Source: Neopestalotiopsis rosae
Taxonomy: Eukaryota; Ascomycota; Sordariomycetes; Amphisphaeriales; Sporocadaceae
DNA length: 64,000 nt
Assembly: GCA_023078685.1 (NCBI GenBank)
Contig: JALGAS010000005.1
Location: forward strand, 4,278,001-4,342,000
Reading direction: 5' to 3'
Shown in pieces: positions 25,085 through 34,590 of the stretch; position 1 is the stretch's first letter, and every line of letters begins with the position of its first letter. Below the pieces are notes generated by a model. It had not been told where the DNA came from, did no database searches, and saw nothing but the letters and a program-made list of their open reading frames with translations. The translations under genes and the position numbers were made by a program.

Positions 25085-25257
25085 AGCGTATTGAGAATGG
25101 AGGTGATGGGACTTTCTTTGCTGCCGAGTATGCGACGGCGATGAAAGAAAAGAAACTCGCTTAATAACGCGGGGAGCTGCTCTGATATCTAAATACTACA
25201 TTATGCGAGCTGTGCCGCATTTCATGCAATCTTTTGTTATTTACCTACTGGTAGCTA

Positions 25258-25316
25258 CATAGGTAACTTAGGTAGGTAGGTAGGTACCTAGGTAGGTAGG
25301 TAGGTATGTATGTATT
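25258..25316. repeat. (AGGT)n tract with central ACCTAGGT palindrome
   Basis: Repeated AGGT units on both sides of a CCTAGG centre, passing into ATGT units. Similar ACCTAGGT patches recur at about 14240, 32507, 34258, 38177 and 46921. Confidence 0.85.
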
Positions 25317-25845
25317 TTATTGAGACGGGGGACACAAAACAACCCCCACCTGGGACCACAGCCGTAAGGCTGGTTGGTACCCTTGTATGATTTTGATCAA
25401 GTGGTAAAATGGTCATATTCAACGAATATGACGTTGTAGGCATAGTATTCATGCAAAATGTATGGCAGGATGTTTGACAATTGCATTGGTTGAACGATTG
25501 ATTATTTCTTGTTGTTGGCATCTGTCAAAAGTCAACGACAAACAAAGGCTTTCAAGTCCCCTCTAAACCACTAAGCCAATTTATGCTAAGCCCCATAAGC
25601 CACTTTTAGTGGACAACTCCAGCGACCCCGCGTCAATAAATTGTTCAAAACGGTTTTATCACAGCAGCCGATTCGGTATGTAGACAGTCAGGTACCATTT
25701 GGTATTATGTAGGTCAGGGTATGGTCAGTACAAAGCTGAGACTTCAATCCGAGGTCAAAAGCGGATCGCTCCCGATACGTAAGTGGTCTGGCTGCGGTAC
25801 AACCCCGAATCTCTCCTGGATCCCATGCCATAACACCTAGTATCT

Positions 25846-26898
25846 TTAATCTACAATAATCAAACTTTCGTTAAGAATACTTTGGATGGTTTCAAGCTGG
25901 GTACTGTGCTGCGTTGCCCATTGGTGAATTCTATCAAAGTTCCTGCAAGTGTGACGAGTATCTGTCTTCAAGATGATTCTAGATCCTACCCGCTTCCACT
26001 GCATGGGAGTCAGGTCCGCATGGCATTGCAGCGACTGCCGTATTTGGTTGATGCAATGCCCTAGCTTTCATTAGTTGCGATATTGTCGTAGGAAATCTTC
26101 ATTTTACCACAAACCTATATGGCTGATGCGCGATGGGTCCGTCGGACTGTCGAAAAGACCCTTGTAATAGTCGGGATACATGGCCTGGCGGAGGCGGTTC
26201 TGGTAAAAGGAAAAAAGCGATCAACGGCCAGTCTTTCAAAGGAATACATATAGAGTATATATATACCAGACAATGGAGTGAGTGATATACATCAAGTCCG
26301 CTGAAGTAAAACCCGGATTCCGGCCATTGGAACGTCGAGTCTCCGAGTTCAACTTCTTTCTTATCAAAGTCGAGGTTCAGCCCTAGTAAGCTATGAGAAC
26401 GAGTGTCGTAATTTCAATACTCTGTTTCGTCTGTAAACTAACCTCCTAGAAGTCTGCTCCACGCTTCATCAATTGCTGGTCGGGGTTGACCGACGTATTC
26501 ATGACCACCTTGATCTGTGAAGTAGTGACCCTCGCTAGTCAACTCCACACCCCCAGAGAAGGTCTTGACTTGGAGTTCGATTTCTTTTCTAGCTGGCTCT
26601 AATGGAATATAAATTAGTCAAGCCAAGAGAATAAATGCGTTTCGTGCTGCTCCATACCCAGATCTGAGGCAAATCCAGCTTCATATGATGGCGATGCAAC
26701 AAATTCTTGAGTGCGATTCAGGCTGAACAGGCCGAAAAATGCAAAGAATGCATTGAATAAGAGTGATATAATGAGAAAAAGGGACTGAAGCTGGAGACCT
26801 TTCTTTGCCGGCTTCAATACTATTTCGGTGTTGTTGTCCAGCAGGCCGCTCGTCTCTTCGTCCTCCAGATCGTTCTCGCGTCGCGTACCGCCAAACAT
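25846..26898 (-). CDS. UstYa-type (DUF3328) membrane oxidase-like protein, copy 1
   Basis: Five exons (26898-26658, 26598-26443, 26382-26267, 26199-26115, 26060-25846; introns 59, 60, 67 and 54 bp) encode 270 residues. A short acidic cytosolic N-terminus (ETSGLLDNN) is followed by one membrane segment (LFLIISLLFNAFFAFFGLF, about 38-57) and a luminal domain. Diagnostic parts are YVGQPRPAIDEAWSRLL, the first HxxHC (HSLHC, 166-170) with NRLRQAMYPDYY after it, and the second HxxHC (HIGHC, 198-202) followed by INQIRQSLQCHADLTPMQW and HTCRNFDRIHQWA. Both metal-binding motifs are intact and length is normal. UstYa and UstYb perform oxidative cyclisation of dikaritin RiPPs such as ustiloxin; other family members act on cyclochlorotine. 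The gene points the same way as the ABCC gene. Confidence 0.88.
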
Positions 26899-28509
26899 GG
26901 TGTCTCCATAAAGAGCAATTAACGCTTAAGGGATGACTAGCACAGAGAGAATTGTATTTAACAAATTTATCATGTGAAGTGCAGCTCTGGCTTCTTTCCG
27001 GAAACGCATCACAGGAAGCCTAGCGGCTGTTTGAGCCTTAGCAGAATCCTCAAACAGCGAGCTTCTATCCAGACGAGTCTTCTGTCTCGGGGATGGGATG
27101 CGATTGGAACTGAGTGCTACATGGCAGCTAACTACTTGGGTTCCAACTAATATCTTGGCGAAGCCAGCGAGAAAAGACCAGCATACCGAGCTGGTTCTTC
27201 GTTCCCCTCACTTGGCAAAGTTTATTTGTCTTGGCTGTCTGCAGTCTATTGGCGCGGACTAGGCAGAAGTTGATAAAACGGTTTACTACCTGCCTATTTG
27301 GTGTTGAAACGGCGTCTTTGACATGGAAAGACAAAATGATGTGACTTGGATATGTCTGTTACGCCGCACGGATGCCTTAAGGACGCCTCAAAGACGCCGC
27401 TCTGATATGACATAGACCGCTTCTACTGCATTGCTGATCATATATTCGCTACGGCCGAAAGATGTCTCCAACGCCTCTCTGATGTAAGATAGACCGCTTC
27501 TATTGCGATGCCCAACCAAGTACTGGAATGGCCCCAACTCTTTTCTATTAAAGCATATACAACCAATAGTACTACCGAAAAATCTTCCCAAGTATTTTCC
27601 CCATCGTAACAACCAACACACACACACACACGCGCGCGCGCGCGCGCGCCTGTAATCCAGATAAATCACATACAGAAAGAGTACCTGAGTGGCAACCGGG
27701 ACTTAGATAGGTATTTGTACTCAAGGTTCGGCTACTGTTGGCTGTAGAGAAGACTATCATTTCGAAATCGCCAAGCCATAGTAACGTCATAAAAGTAGAA
27801 TGCAGCATGTTGACTCTTACCAGTCCGAGTACCTTGCTCTCTGAAAGTTGCGGCCCAAAGACCTCAGCTGATTGTAAACATAAGCTTATAAACTAAAAGT
27901 CTAATGATCAAGCAACGCAGCCACTTAGTGATCGCACCCTTGTCAATCCAGCTTTACGTTGCATGAGCGGTAACTCAGGGGATTGGTCAACACGTTAGCC
28001 CCTCCGCGCTGCCGCATTCCTCGGTAACCAATGGGGTTGACTCCTCAAGGAAGATACATTAGTTAGGCGCTATTAGATATGCGAGAATGTTAGCACTATA
28101 TTTTGTGATAGTCTGGTGATGATGGCCTAGAGAGTAGTGGTGTAGAGTTAGGAATCCTTTATAGAGGGAACGTTGTTAGATTGGCTCTCGCAAGCCACTG
28201 CACCAATGAAGCCAGTGTCAAACAATCACATATCACATAACATTAAATGGTACTTGTGCGAAGAAAGCCTTTGCATTTGCACGAAGATTAGGGAAAACCC
28301 CGAGGATGACAAAAACCTAATCAAGGCCGACTAAACGACAATTATACCCAACACGAACCATCGCCAGTTCGTCACCTGGATCAAGCGGAGGCAGGGTTAC
28401 ATATTGTTGGCCACTGCGTAGTGTATATCTGGAGATCATAGCCTGCTCACAACTGGGTAGAATGACGATATCTGCAGCCCCCTCCCGCTGTCTATCTCCT
28501 CGGCCTCCT
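26899..28509. other. Intergenic, no gene seen; microsatellite and short duplication inside
   Basis: I found no gene. A CA/CG dinucleotide tract lies at about 27613-27650. A roughly 41-bp sequence (27393-27433) is repeated with several mismatches at 27471-27511. The open frame covering them is low-complexity. Confidence 0.5.
27613..27650. repeat. (CA)n(CG)n microsatellite
   Basis: Alternating CA units change directly into alternating CG units. Confidence 0.9.
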
Positions 28510-28668
28510 CTACTCGAGGTCGGAACCGTCTTCGACTCTGTTGTAGTCCTTGGGTAGAAAGGTGACCTTCTTCTGCCTTGCTTCGATGGCGGGTTGGGCA
28601 GTATCGGCTAGGGGCGCAGCGACACCCAAGGTAGCCAACAAGCCAACGAGGAACAGTTTGGCATGCAT
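28510..28668 (-). CDS. 52-residue secreted peptide precursor, candidate RiPP substrate
   Basis: A single-exon frame starts at an ATG in good context (CGAAAATGC) after a pyrimidine-rich leader, with a TATAAAT box about 130 bp upstream. The first 21 residues (MHAKLFLVGLLATLGVAAPLA) form a clear signal peptide. A short propeptide (DTAQPAIEARQ) ends in a Lys-Lys pair, the sort of site cut by Kex2-like proteases. The 18-residue tail starts VTFLPKDYNR and ends GSDLE, with one Tyr and no Cys. Signal peptide, dibasic site and core is the architecture of UstA-type precursors, though those usually carry several core copies and this has one. It lies between two UstYa-type genes, 1.6 kb from copy 1 and 0.6 kb from copy 2. 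That it is expressed, and that it is their substrate, are inferences; it could also be an unrelated small secreted protein. Confidence 0.6.
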   Translation of the reverse strand: MHAKLFLVGLLATLGVAAPLADTAQPAIEARQKKVTFLPKDYNRVEDGSDLE

Positions 28669-29255
28669 TTTCGATGACAAGTGGATTTCGAAGTATTAAA
28701 CAAAGACAGGGGAAAATAGAGCTGATGAGGGTTTTGATATGGCTTGGTGTCGAGTGGAGAAATAGAAGTTCTCATCAGGCTTCGTCATGAACATTTATAT
28801 TAGTTCGACGTCCATACAGAATCAGGTTATGTTTTGAAAAAGTCTAATCAAGAGACTCATCGGAGTATCCCAATAGGGGAAATGATTGCAAGACTCGGTC
28901 GAGTGCAGCATCGGAAGGCTAGTTGGATCCTTCCACAGTAACATAGCCTTGGCTACATCTCCTCGGTAGGATTTTCAAACTGTGCCACTCCACCGTCTCA
29001 TCAGCTTATCATGCAGATGCAAGAGCATTTTGCGCGCTCCCAGCCCAATGAGAGTCCACCGGGTCCTGCACATTGCCAATTATAACGTGTATCTGTCAGA
29101 GGTCGGCATGTCGATCAAAGTGTAGGGCGACTATCCCGTATAAATGCCGGCTTCCTCATGTTGCGAATGCAATTACGATGATTCTTCTCTAGTAATGAAT
29201 TTGTTGCATTTTTTTTTTTCCCACTTCCGAGTCTGGAGCCAATACTTACCTAGAA
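28669..29255. promoter_or_regulatory. Divergent intergenic region between peptide gene and UstYa-type copy 2
   Basis: This 587-bp gap separates the two start codons and must hold both promoters. On the minus strand a TATAAAT motif at about 28798-28804 and a CT-rich leader precede the peptide gene. A T run at about 29211-29219 lies before the UstYa-type gene. Confidence 0.5.
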
Positions 29256-30362
29256 ATGGGGTTGTTGCAATTCTTTTTTCCTGCTTCCAAGTCTGGAGCT
29301 CTTCTACATGAAGAAGAGGCGGAAGACGAGAAAGATACCTTTATTCCTTCGTATCGACTTTTCCGTTCCCTCCAAAGCTCGAGACGGAAACGGCTGGAAT
29401 TTTGTCTGCTTATTGTTGGCGGCACTGTCCTCGTACTTGGACTTGGCGTAGCAGTTCTCTTTATAAATCGATTTACTGGAGTGCCAATGCCCTTTGAACC
29501 TGGATGGGTGACGAAGATTGGTAATAGGAGGCTAACAACCCATTTCCAGCGAAGAATACTTACGCATTGATAGGCCCACCATTTCCGTTGTTGAATATTG
29601 AACGCGTGCATTTCGATGCTGGACTAGCCTTGAATGATAAGGGCGAGCTCATCCGGACCTTGAATATCGAAGGCTCCTCGCAATATGTTGGCGAGCCAAG
29701 CGACGAAATAGATTCCAACTGGGATCTCCTAATACGTAGGTGAGTAACTGGTGTGGAAATATTCAGCTGCTAACATTCATACAAGCTTCAGATACGAATA
29801 TCACCCGCGAAGAAGCTCAAGAAATAGGCGGTGAATTCTACTTCTATCCAGGTACAGATATTGCTACAGTTGAGATATCCTCCTTTCACGTTCTGCACTG
29901 TCTGGTAAGCTTAAAGGGGAAACACGAATACATTTCAGGACTAATTTTCCTCAAGGATCAGATTCGTCAGTCTGTGCAATGGAAACATTATTGGCCGGAC
30001 GGCGTCGATAAGAATCAGCAAGTGCATGTCGGTGCGTGGCTATATTAATGTTGTATTTCACTCCAAAACGAGCGCTATACTGATATAACCGACTAGATCA
30101 CTGTATTGATGCCATAAGACAGTATATCCAGTGCCACATGGACCTGACGCCAATCAATCTTGTATGGTCAAAGAACAAAGGAGGTGTTTTGCCAGAGTTT
30201 AGGCAAGTTCATACCTGCCGTAGTTATCGGGAAGCTCATGAATGGGTCCTCCGAAGGAACATTGCAAACTACCAATCCGGTATAGGCGACAAAGGCGTGG
30301 CTGATGATGCTCGCCGCACACTCCAGCGATTGGGATGGGAACAGGATTCTAGCAGAGTATAG
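29256..30362 (+). CDS. UstYa-type (DUF3328) membrane oxidase-like protein, copy 2
   Basis: Five exons (29256-29520, 29574-29735, 29792-29904, 29956-30031, 30097-30362; introns 53, 56, 51 and 65 bp) encode 293 residues. An acidic and basic cytosolic tail (HEEEAEDEKD) precedes one membrane helix (FCLLIVGGTVLVLGLGVAVL). The luminal domain contains YVGEPSDEIDSNWDLL, HxxHC motif 1 (HVLHC, 175-179) with LDQIRQSVQWKHYW, and HxxHC motif 2 (HVDHC, 204-208) with IDAIRQYIQCHMDLTP. Late in the domain are HTCRSYREAHEW and a terminal GWEQDSSRV. Both catalytic motifs are complete. It is divergent from the small peptide gene and only distantly similar to copy 1, so the two could form a UstYa/UstYb-like pair. 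The first intron's acceptor was chosen to keep a normal length; a nearer AG would give 29 bp. Confidence 0.87.
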
Positions 30363-31471
30363 AAAGTGTACAGAGAATTGCCACGTTTGAAACAACCAAT
30401 CATTTTCATGTCGTCCGTCTATGTTATGTATGATAGTTTGACCCAGGGAGCTGTTACCAGCAACCAGGTGATCAGATGGGGTTCATGTCATTTTCCTTAA
30501 CTTCCAATCGCAACCCCGAGAGTATAGCCAATTGTCCCGGCTCTGCATCATGTGGCAATAAATAAGGTTTAGGATCACTTCCTGAAAGCCATGTGTGGAT
30601 CCTCCCACCTTCAGGAAAAGTGTGCCCCGAGGACAATATGAAGGGATCCATGCGTCTGAAGGCCGATCAATGATCCTTCCTCGGTGGTCATTCCCCAATC
30701 CTGCCTGATGCCATGCAATGCAGCCACTATTCGTATACATGTGCCGCATTGCCAACAAACAATGCCTATTGGACCCAGCAAACCCATCACATCTTGGCAG
30801 TGGTTCGGCTCTAATATTGACCAGCCTCAGGAAGAGAAAGGAGGGTGTGTAGGCCTCGATGCTTACGGCGTATGACTACGATATGACGGCTGTCCACAAT
30901 GTGAGCGGTAAGAGTTGCGTCGAGCAACCTCGGAAAGAGAAGGGTGGGCGTGTAGGCACTGATTTTTGCGGCGCATTATTATGATATGATGGCGATCTAG
31001 TAGGGGAGCGGGGAGAATTGTGCCGAGCATACTAGGTAGTAGGAATATGCACGTAAAGAACCTCATTATATTCTGCCACCCTTGGATAGCAGATTTGGAA
31101 CGGTGTTTTGACATCGTACGAGTGTTGAATCCAGTAGAAAAATCAGGTTCTGCTGCCTGGTCGGTCTTTCCAAGCTTTCCTTCTGCTGGCGAACTCAGCT
31201 AAAATGAGGAATTTCTAAATAAGACCTTTCGACTTCTAATGGCACGTGCCAGTTGTGGTCGAGACTTTGCCTTCAGTGGTCAGATTTCAAATTTGGGAAG
31301 CGTGATGTTCGAAACGCTATTAGGGATTTTCCATATTATACTTGTAAATAAATGTATTGTGCTTTCTTGATCTGTTATAAAAGCCCGGAATTCGCCTCCG
31401 TTAACCATCTTCAAATCTTTCATGCTTTGCAAGAGGCTACAAAATCATCGAAAGTGACCAAGAATCTAAAG
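30363..31471. other. Intergenic with a degenerate ~102-bp tandem duplication
   Basis: Two adjacent units, 30825-30925 and 30926-31029, share GAGAAAGGAGGGTGTGTAGG-like and TATGATATGA-like blocks and a terminal CCGAGCA. Most differences are transitions. No gene is seen here. Confidence 0.5.
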
Positions 31472-32212
31472 CTACCTATATATAATGGCGGAGACAGTTT
31501 GATCCCGATTTAACGGGGCTGATTTCTTCTTAACTACACACGAAGAGAATCCAACCGTTGCCATAGTAGTCCGTTGTTCTAGAGCCTCGAGATCGAGATC
31601 AAGAGCGTGGATGAGCACCTCAGCACAATGCTGCGTGTGCGAAAAGTCCAGGCTGTCATCGTCCAAATACAATCCACCACGTAGGTAGCCTCTGTGCTGC
31701 CTTAGCCATGAATAAGCACAATGGACTACGTGGTCTCTGGCGCTTGTAAAGTACCCAGATGGTGCAACTCTTTCCGACATTGCCTCTAGATCCAACATTT
31801 CTTTGCCCTGCCAGTCGTTAGAACCAATCCAATCGCCTGCTTTTTGATACGCCTCCGTCATCTCCTTATCAAAACATGGCTCTGGAATCCAAACAACTGA
31901 TAACGGATCGTAGGTACAGCCAAGCGCTCTGGCTTCAGCTGTCGAATTGCCGCAACTAAGGGTCATGGTCGAGATCTTGTTATGGGGTATGAAGTGACTC
32001 TGAAACGAGAAAGCGAGCAGCCAAAGTAAGGACGTGCATAAAAATGTAAAAACGATAGGGAGGTGTTCTGTCTTTCGAAAGCGAGTGATCCTTGGCGCTT
32101 TATCATCATCAACAAGCAGTCGCTCTTCCGCCTCGAGACCTATTGATCGTCTTAGTGGACCGAATTATTTCAATAAAATTCAGACATACTTACAATCATT
32201 GACAGTACTCAT
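31472..32212 (-). CDS. Small UstYa-like membrane protein with two HxxHC motifs
   Basis: Two exons (32212-32194 and 32139-31472, 54-bp intron) encode 228 residues. Exon 1 is only six codons plus one base, ending at a GTAAGT donor. A charged N-terminus is followed by one membrane helix (LPIVFTFLCTSLLWLLAFSF, about 33-52). The luminal part has CGNSTAEARALGCTYDPLS and WIPEPCFDKEMTEAY, then HVVHC (143-147) with AYSWLRQHRG and HTQHC (174-178). The spacing between the motifs is shorter than in the 270-293 residue copies, and the YVGxP segment is replaced by the Cys-containing one. This is a recognisable fungal family often seen near DUF3328 genes, but I know no proven function for it. It ends the group of three HxxHC proteins. 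Confidence 0.75.
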
Positions 32213-32927
32213 TTTAGTCGCTAGCTTTGAACACTTCTTGAGAGGGCACGAGAGTTGGCAGGTTATGAGTAATTTTACTTGTATGAGGAGATGTATAAGA
32301 CCGAGACTGATGAAAACATAATCAATCAAAGGGAGAAACTAAGCTACCAAGGTTGCGGAGGCAAGCAATAGACCCCCTCCAGGTTAAGTATGCGCAAGGC
32401 GTGTGGCCATCCGTTGATCACCGGCCCCACTGTTAGTCCGGTTAGCTCATCAGCTTATAATAATGGAATCGTGTGCCATCCATATATGTACGTAGGGTAC
32501 GTACACACCTAGGTAAGGTGACCAAGCAAAGCTTCGTTTTAGTTAACTAAGAATTTTGTTGGCGAAGCTTTGCTTAAGTTAAATTCGTAAACGGGCTTCG
32601 AAAATGATGTTGACTTTCCTGTCTTTGAGACATCGGCCCAAGAGGCAAGGGCGTTATTATTAAAGGATCCAAAGCACATTCAACAGGAATTAAACCCAAT
32701 ATTAGCATTAAAAAAAAACTCGTGTAAGGAAGCATACTCTCCACTGGCTCATAATTATTAACAAGGTCTTATTCATACTGCTTTACCTGGTGAAATATAC
32801 ATGTCTCCAAAGCTTTAAAAAGTAAATCGTGTGAGATAGTATAGGCATTCCAATACTTCTCGATTAAATGTCTATTCGGAGATTATAGTGTTCTTCGATA
32901 GAATTCTTTCTACGCAATTTGACAAGC

Positions 32928-33054
32928 ACATACGACCATAGGCGCTAGAATACTCGGCATCCCGTCCGCTCTGCCCTAGATAAGCTGGCGACCGCCGGAT
33001 CAGTACTCAGGTCGGTGACGACTGGGGAATCCCCGGTGTTGTATGTTTTTGCAT
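32928..33054 (-). repeat. Inverted copy of the 127-bp repeat at 19855-19981
   Basis: Reading the minus strand from 33054 gives ATGCAAAAACATACAACACC at the start and ends in ATGGTCGTATGT, as at 19855-19981. Homology stops sharply on both sides. The two copies enclose the ABCC, UstYa-type and peptide genes. Confidence 0.85.
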
Positions 33055-33883
33055 GGTTTTTGTACTATTTTTGTTGCTTGGTTGGCGACAAGCATCAGGA
33101 TACTGTCAGGTTAATCTATACTAGCCTGAGCTTATTGGAACTCCTCCTTTTGCGATATGGCTCATTGGTACATCACAATAATTTCCGAGTGCTTGTGCTC
33201 TTCTATGTATCTCAGCGTACTCGATGCATACTCGATAGGGCAAAGGAATATACCTGGGTAGAGAGTCAGGAGCAAAGTTGTTGAGATTGGGAGATAGCCA
33301 CATAGAATAAATTTCTTATGCGAGATGATGTTCTTGTGAATCCTGAAAGAGTAGCTGCAAGATCAGCGTTCCGAAGCTTGTACTAGATGGAAATAGAGAA
33401 CTGACACCGTGTTGTTGATTTGCAATCAGCCTTCTCATAATATCATGTTGCACTGGCGTAGTCAGTACGCGTCAGTACTCACTGCAGACCACCTGCTCGG
33501 GTATATAAAGTTCGCTCTTCAGCACCTCTCTTTTGTAGCCCAGATAGATCAACTCAGACTCCTTTCAATGCTTCCTCCATCAAATCTTGCAATTACGTGA
33601 GCGCTCATCTCTTCCAGGAGCTGCGTGTCCCGCTGTCTTCCTCAACACAAGTGCAATTACCAGTTCGTCGAGATACCTTTGTTTCCTATCGTCGTATTTC
33701 TTATCCATAATTTTCTTAATTAATTCTACGAGGTGTGGCGGGCGTGGTCGAAGAAATCTTGATATTAAGCATTACTCGTGGTAGTGCGCTATATTTCTAG
33801 TTCTGGCGCTGCGCTATACCACCCACTATGCTGGACCATCCACTGTATTTTACCACCCACTGTACTTTACCACCCACTGTATT

Positions 33884-34094
33884 GGACCACTACTGCACCT
33901 ATTGCACTGCACCCGTTGCACTGCACTACAATTGCGGTACACCATATACTGCGACCTACGTGGTTCTGGCAATAGCGTAGATTTCTGCCTGTATCGGGAG
34001 CTAACGAGTAGCTGTATCATCAATTAAGGTGCGCGCTCAATAGGTGGTCCAGTATAGTGCAATAGATGCAGTGCAATAGGTGCAGTAGTGGTCC
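33884..34094. repeat. Imperfect long palindrome with CCACCCACTGTA tandem units on its left
   Basis: The arm 33884-33927 (GGACCACTACTGCACC and onward) recurs as its reverse complement at 34051-34094 (ending GCAGTAGTGGTCC), around a loop of roughly 120 bp. Left of it, ACCACCCACTGTA-like units repeat three to four times from about 33819. No coding content is seen. Confidence 0.7.
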
Positions 34095-34590
34095 TTACAA
34101 TGGGTGATTTTGGTTGTGTTGGTGAGGGTGGTGCAGTGCAGTGCCAATGACAGACCCGACAGGCTTTATGGCGGAAATCTCCTGTACATGTATGTGCCTT
34201 GTGCGTGAGGGAGGTGGTCGGGCTTTCAGAAAAATGTCCGTCTCACCGGTTCATATACCTAGGTACCTACCTTGCCTCCATCATCCGTAACCTTCTCTCT
34301 GTCTCTTCCCCCTCCCTCTCTTTCTTCTTCATTGCGTTGGAAAACAGAAGCAGCACACGCCCACGTCGAGTCTGTCCCTATTACTATTTCTGTTTCTTTG
34401 TCAATTGCGTTCTACATAAATGGAAATCTCCCGTTCTCGAATACATCTATTTACTTCTGGAGCGACGTTGATGGCTGTGGATCTTGACATGATGAACTGT
34501 GGATTGTGATCAAGTGCGAACCCACGTGCGACACCAACAAATGCTTCAGTCGCAACCGAAGGCGCTCTCCTTTATTGCCTAGCTGCCCGG

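Larger units (their letters stand above)
32213..34590. other. 2.4-kb gene-free, AT-rich and repeat-rich stretch
   Basis: No gene is seen. The stretch contains an inverted repeat (AAGCAAAGCTTCG at about 32523 with its complement at about 32562), an AT-rich tract from about 32640 to 32930, the 127-bp inverted repeat copy, and a palindromic element at 33884-34094. Such sequence suits transposon debris. Confidence 0.6.

Noticed and set aside
27388..27669. Minus-strand frame with Arg-Ala and Cys-Val runs, and a possible repeat-core peptide (EAVY repeated)
   Set aside because: The runs are the translation of the CA/CG microsatellite. The repeated EAVY comes from a diverged DNA duplication and has no signal peptide or regular processing sites.
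33015..33284. Frame whose N-terminus (MTTGESPVLYVF) recurs at 19894 on the other strand
   Set aside because: The shared part is just the 127-bp repeat read in the same direction. The sequences differ after it, so it is not a gene family.
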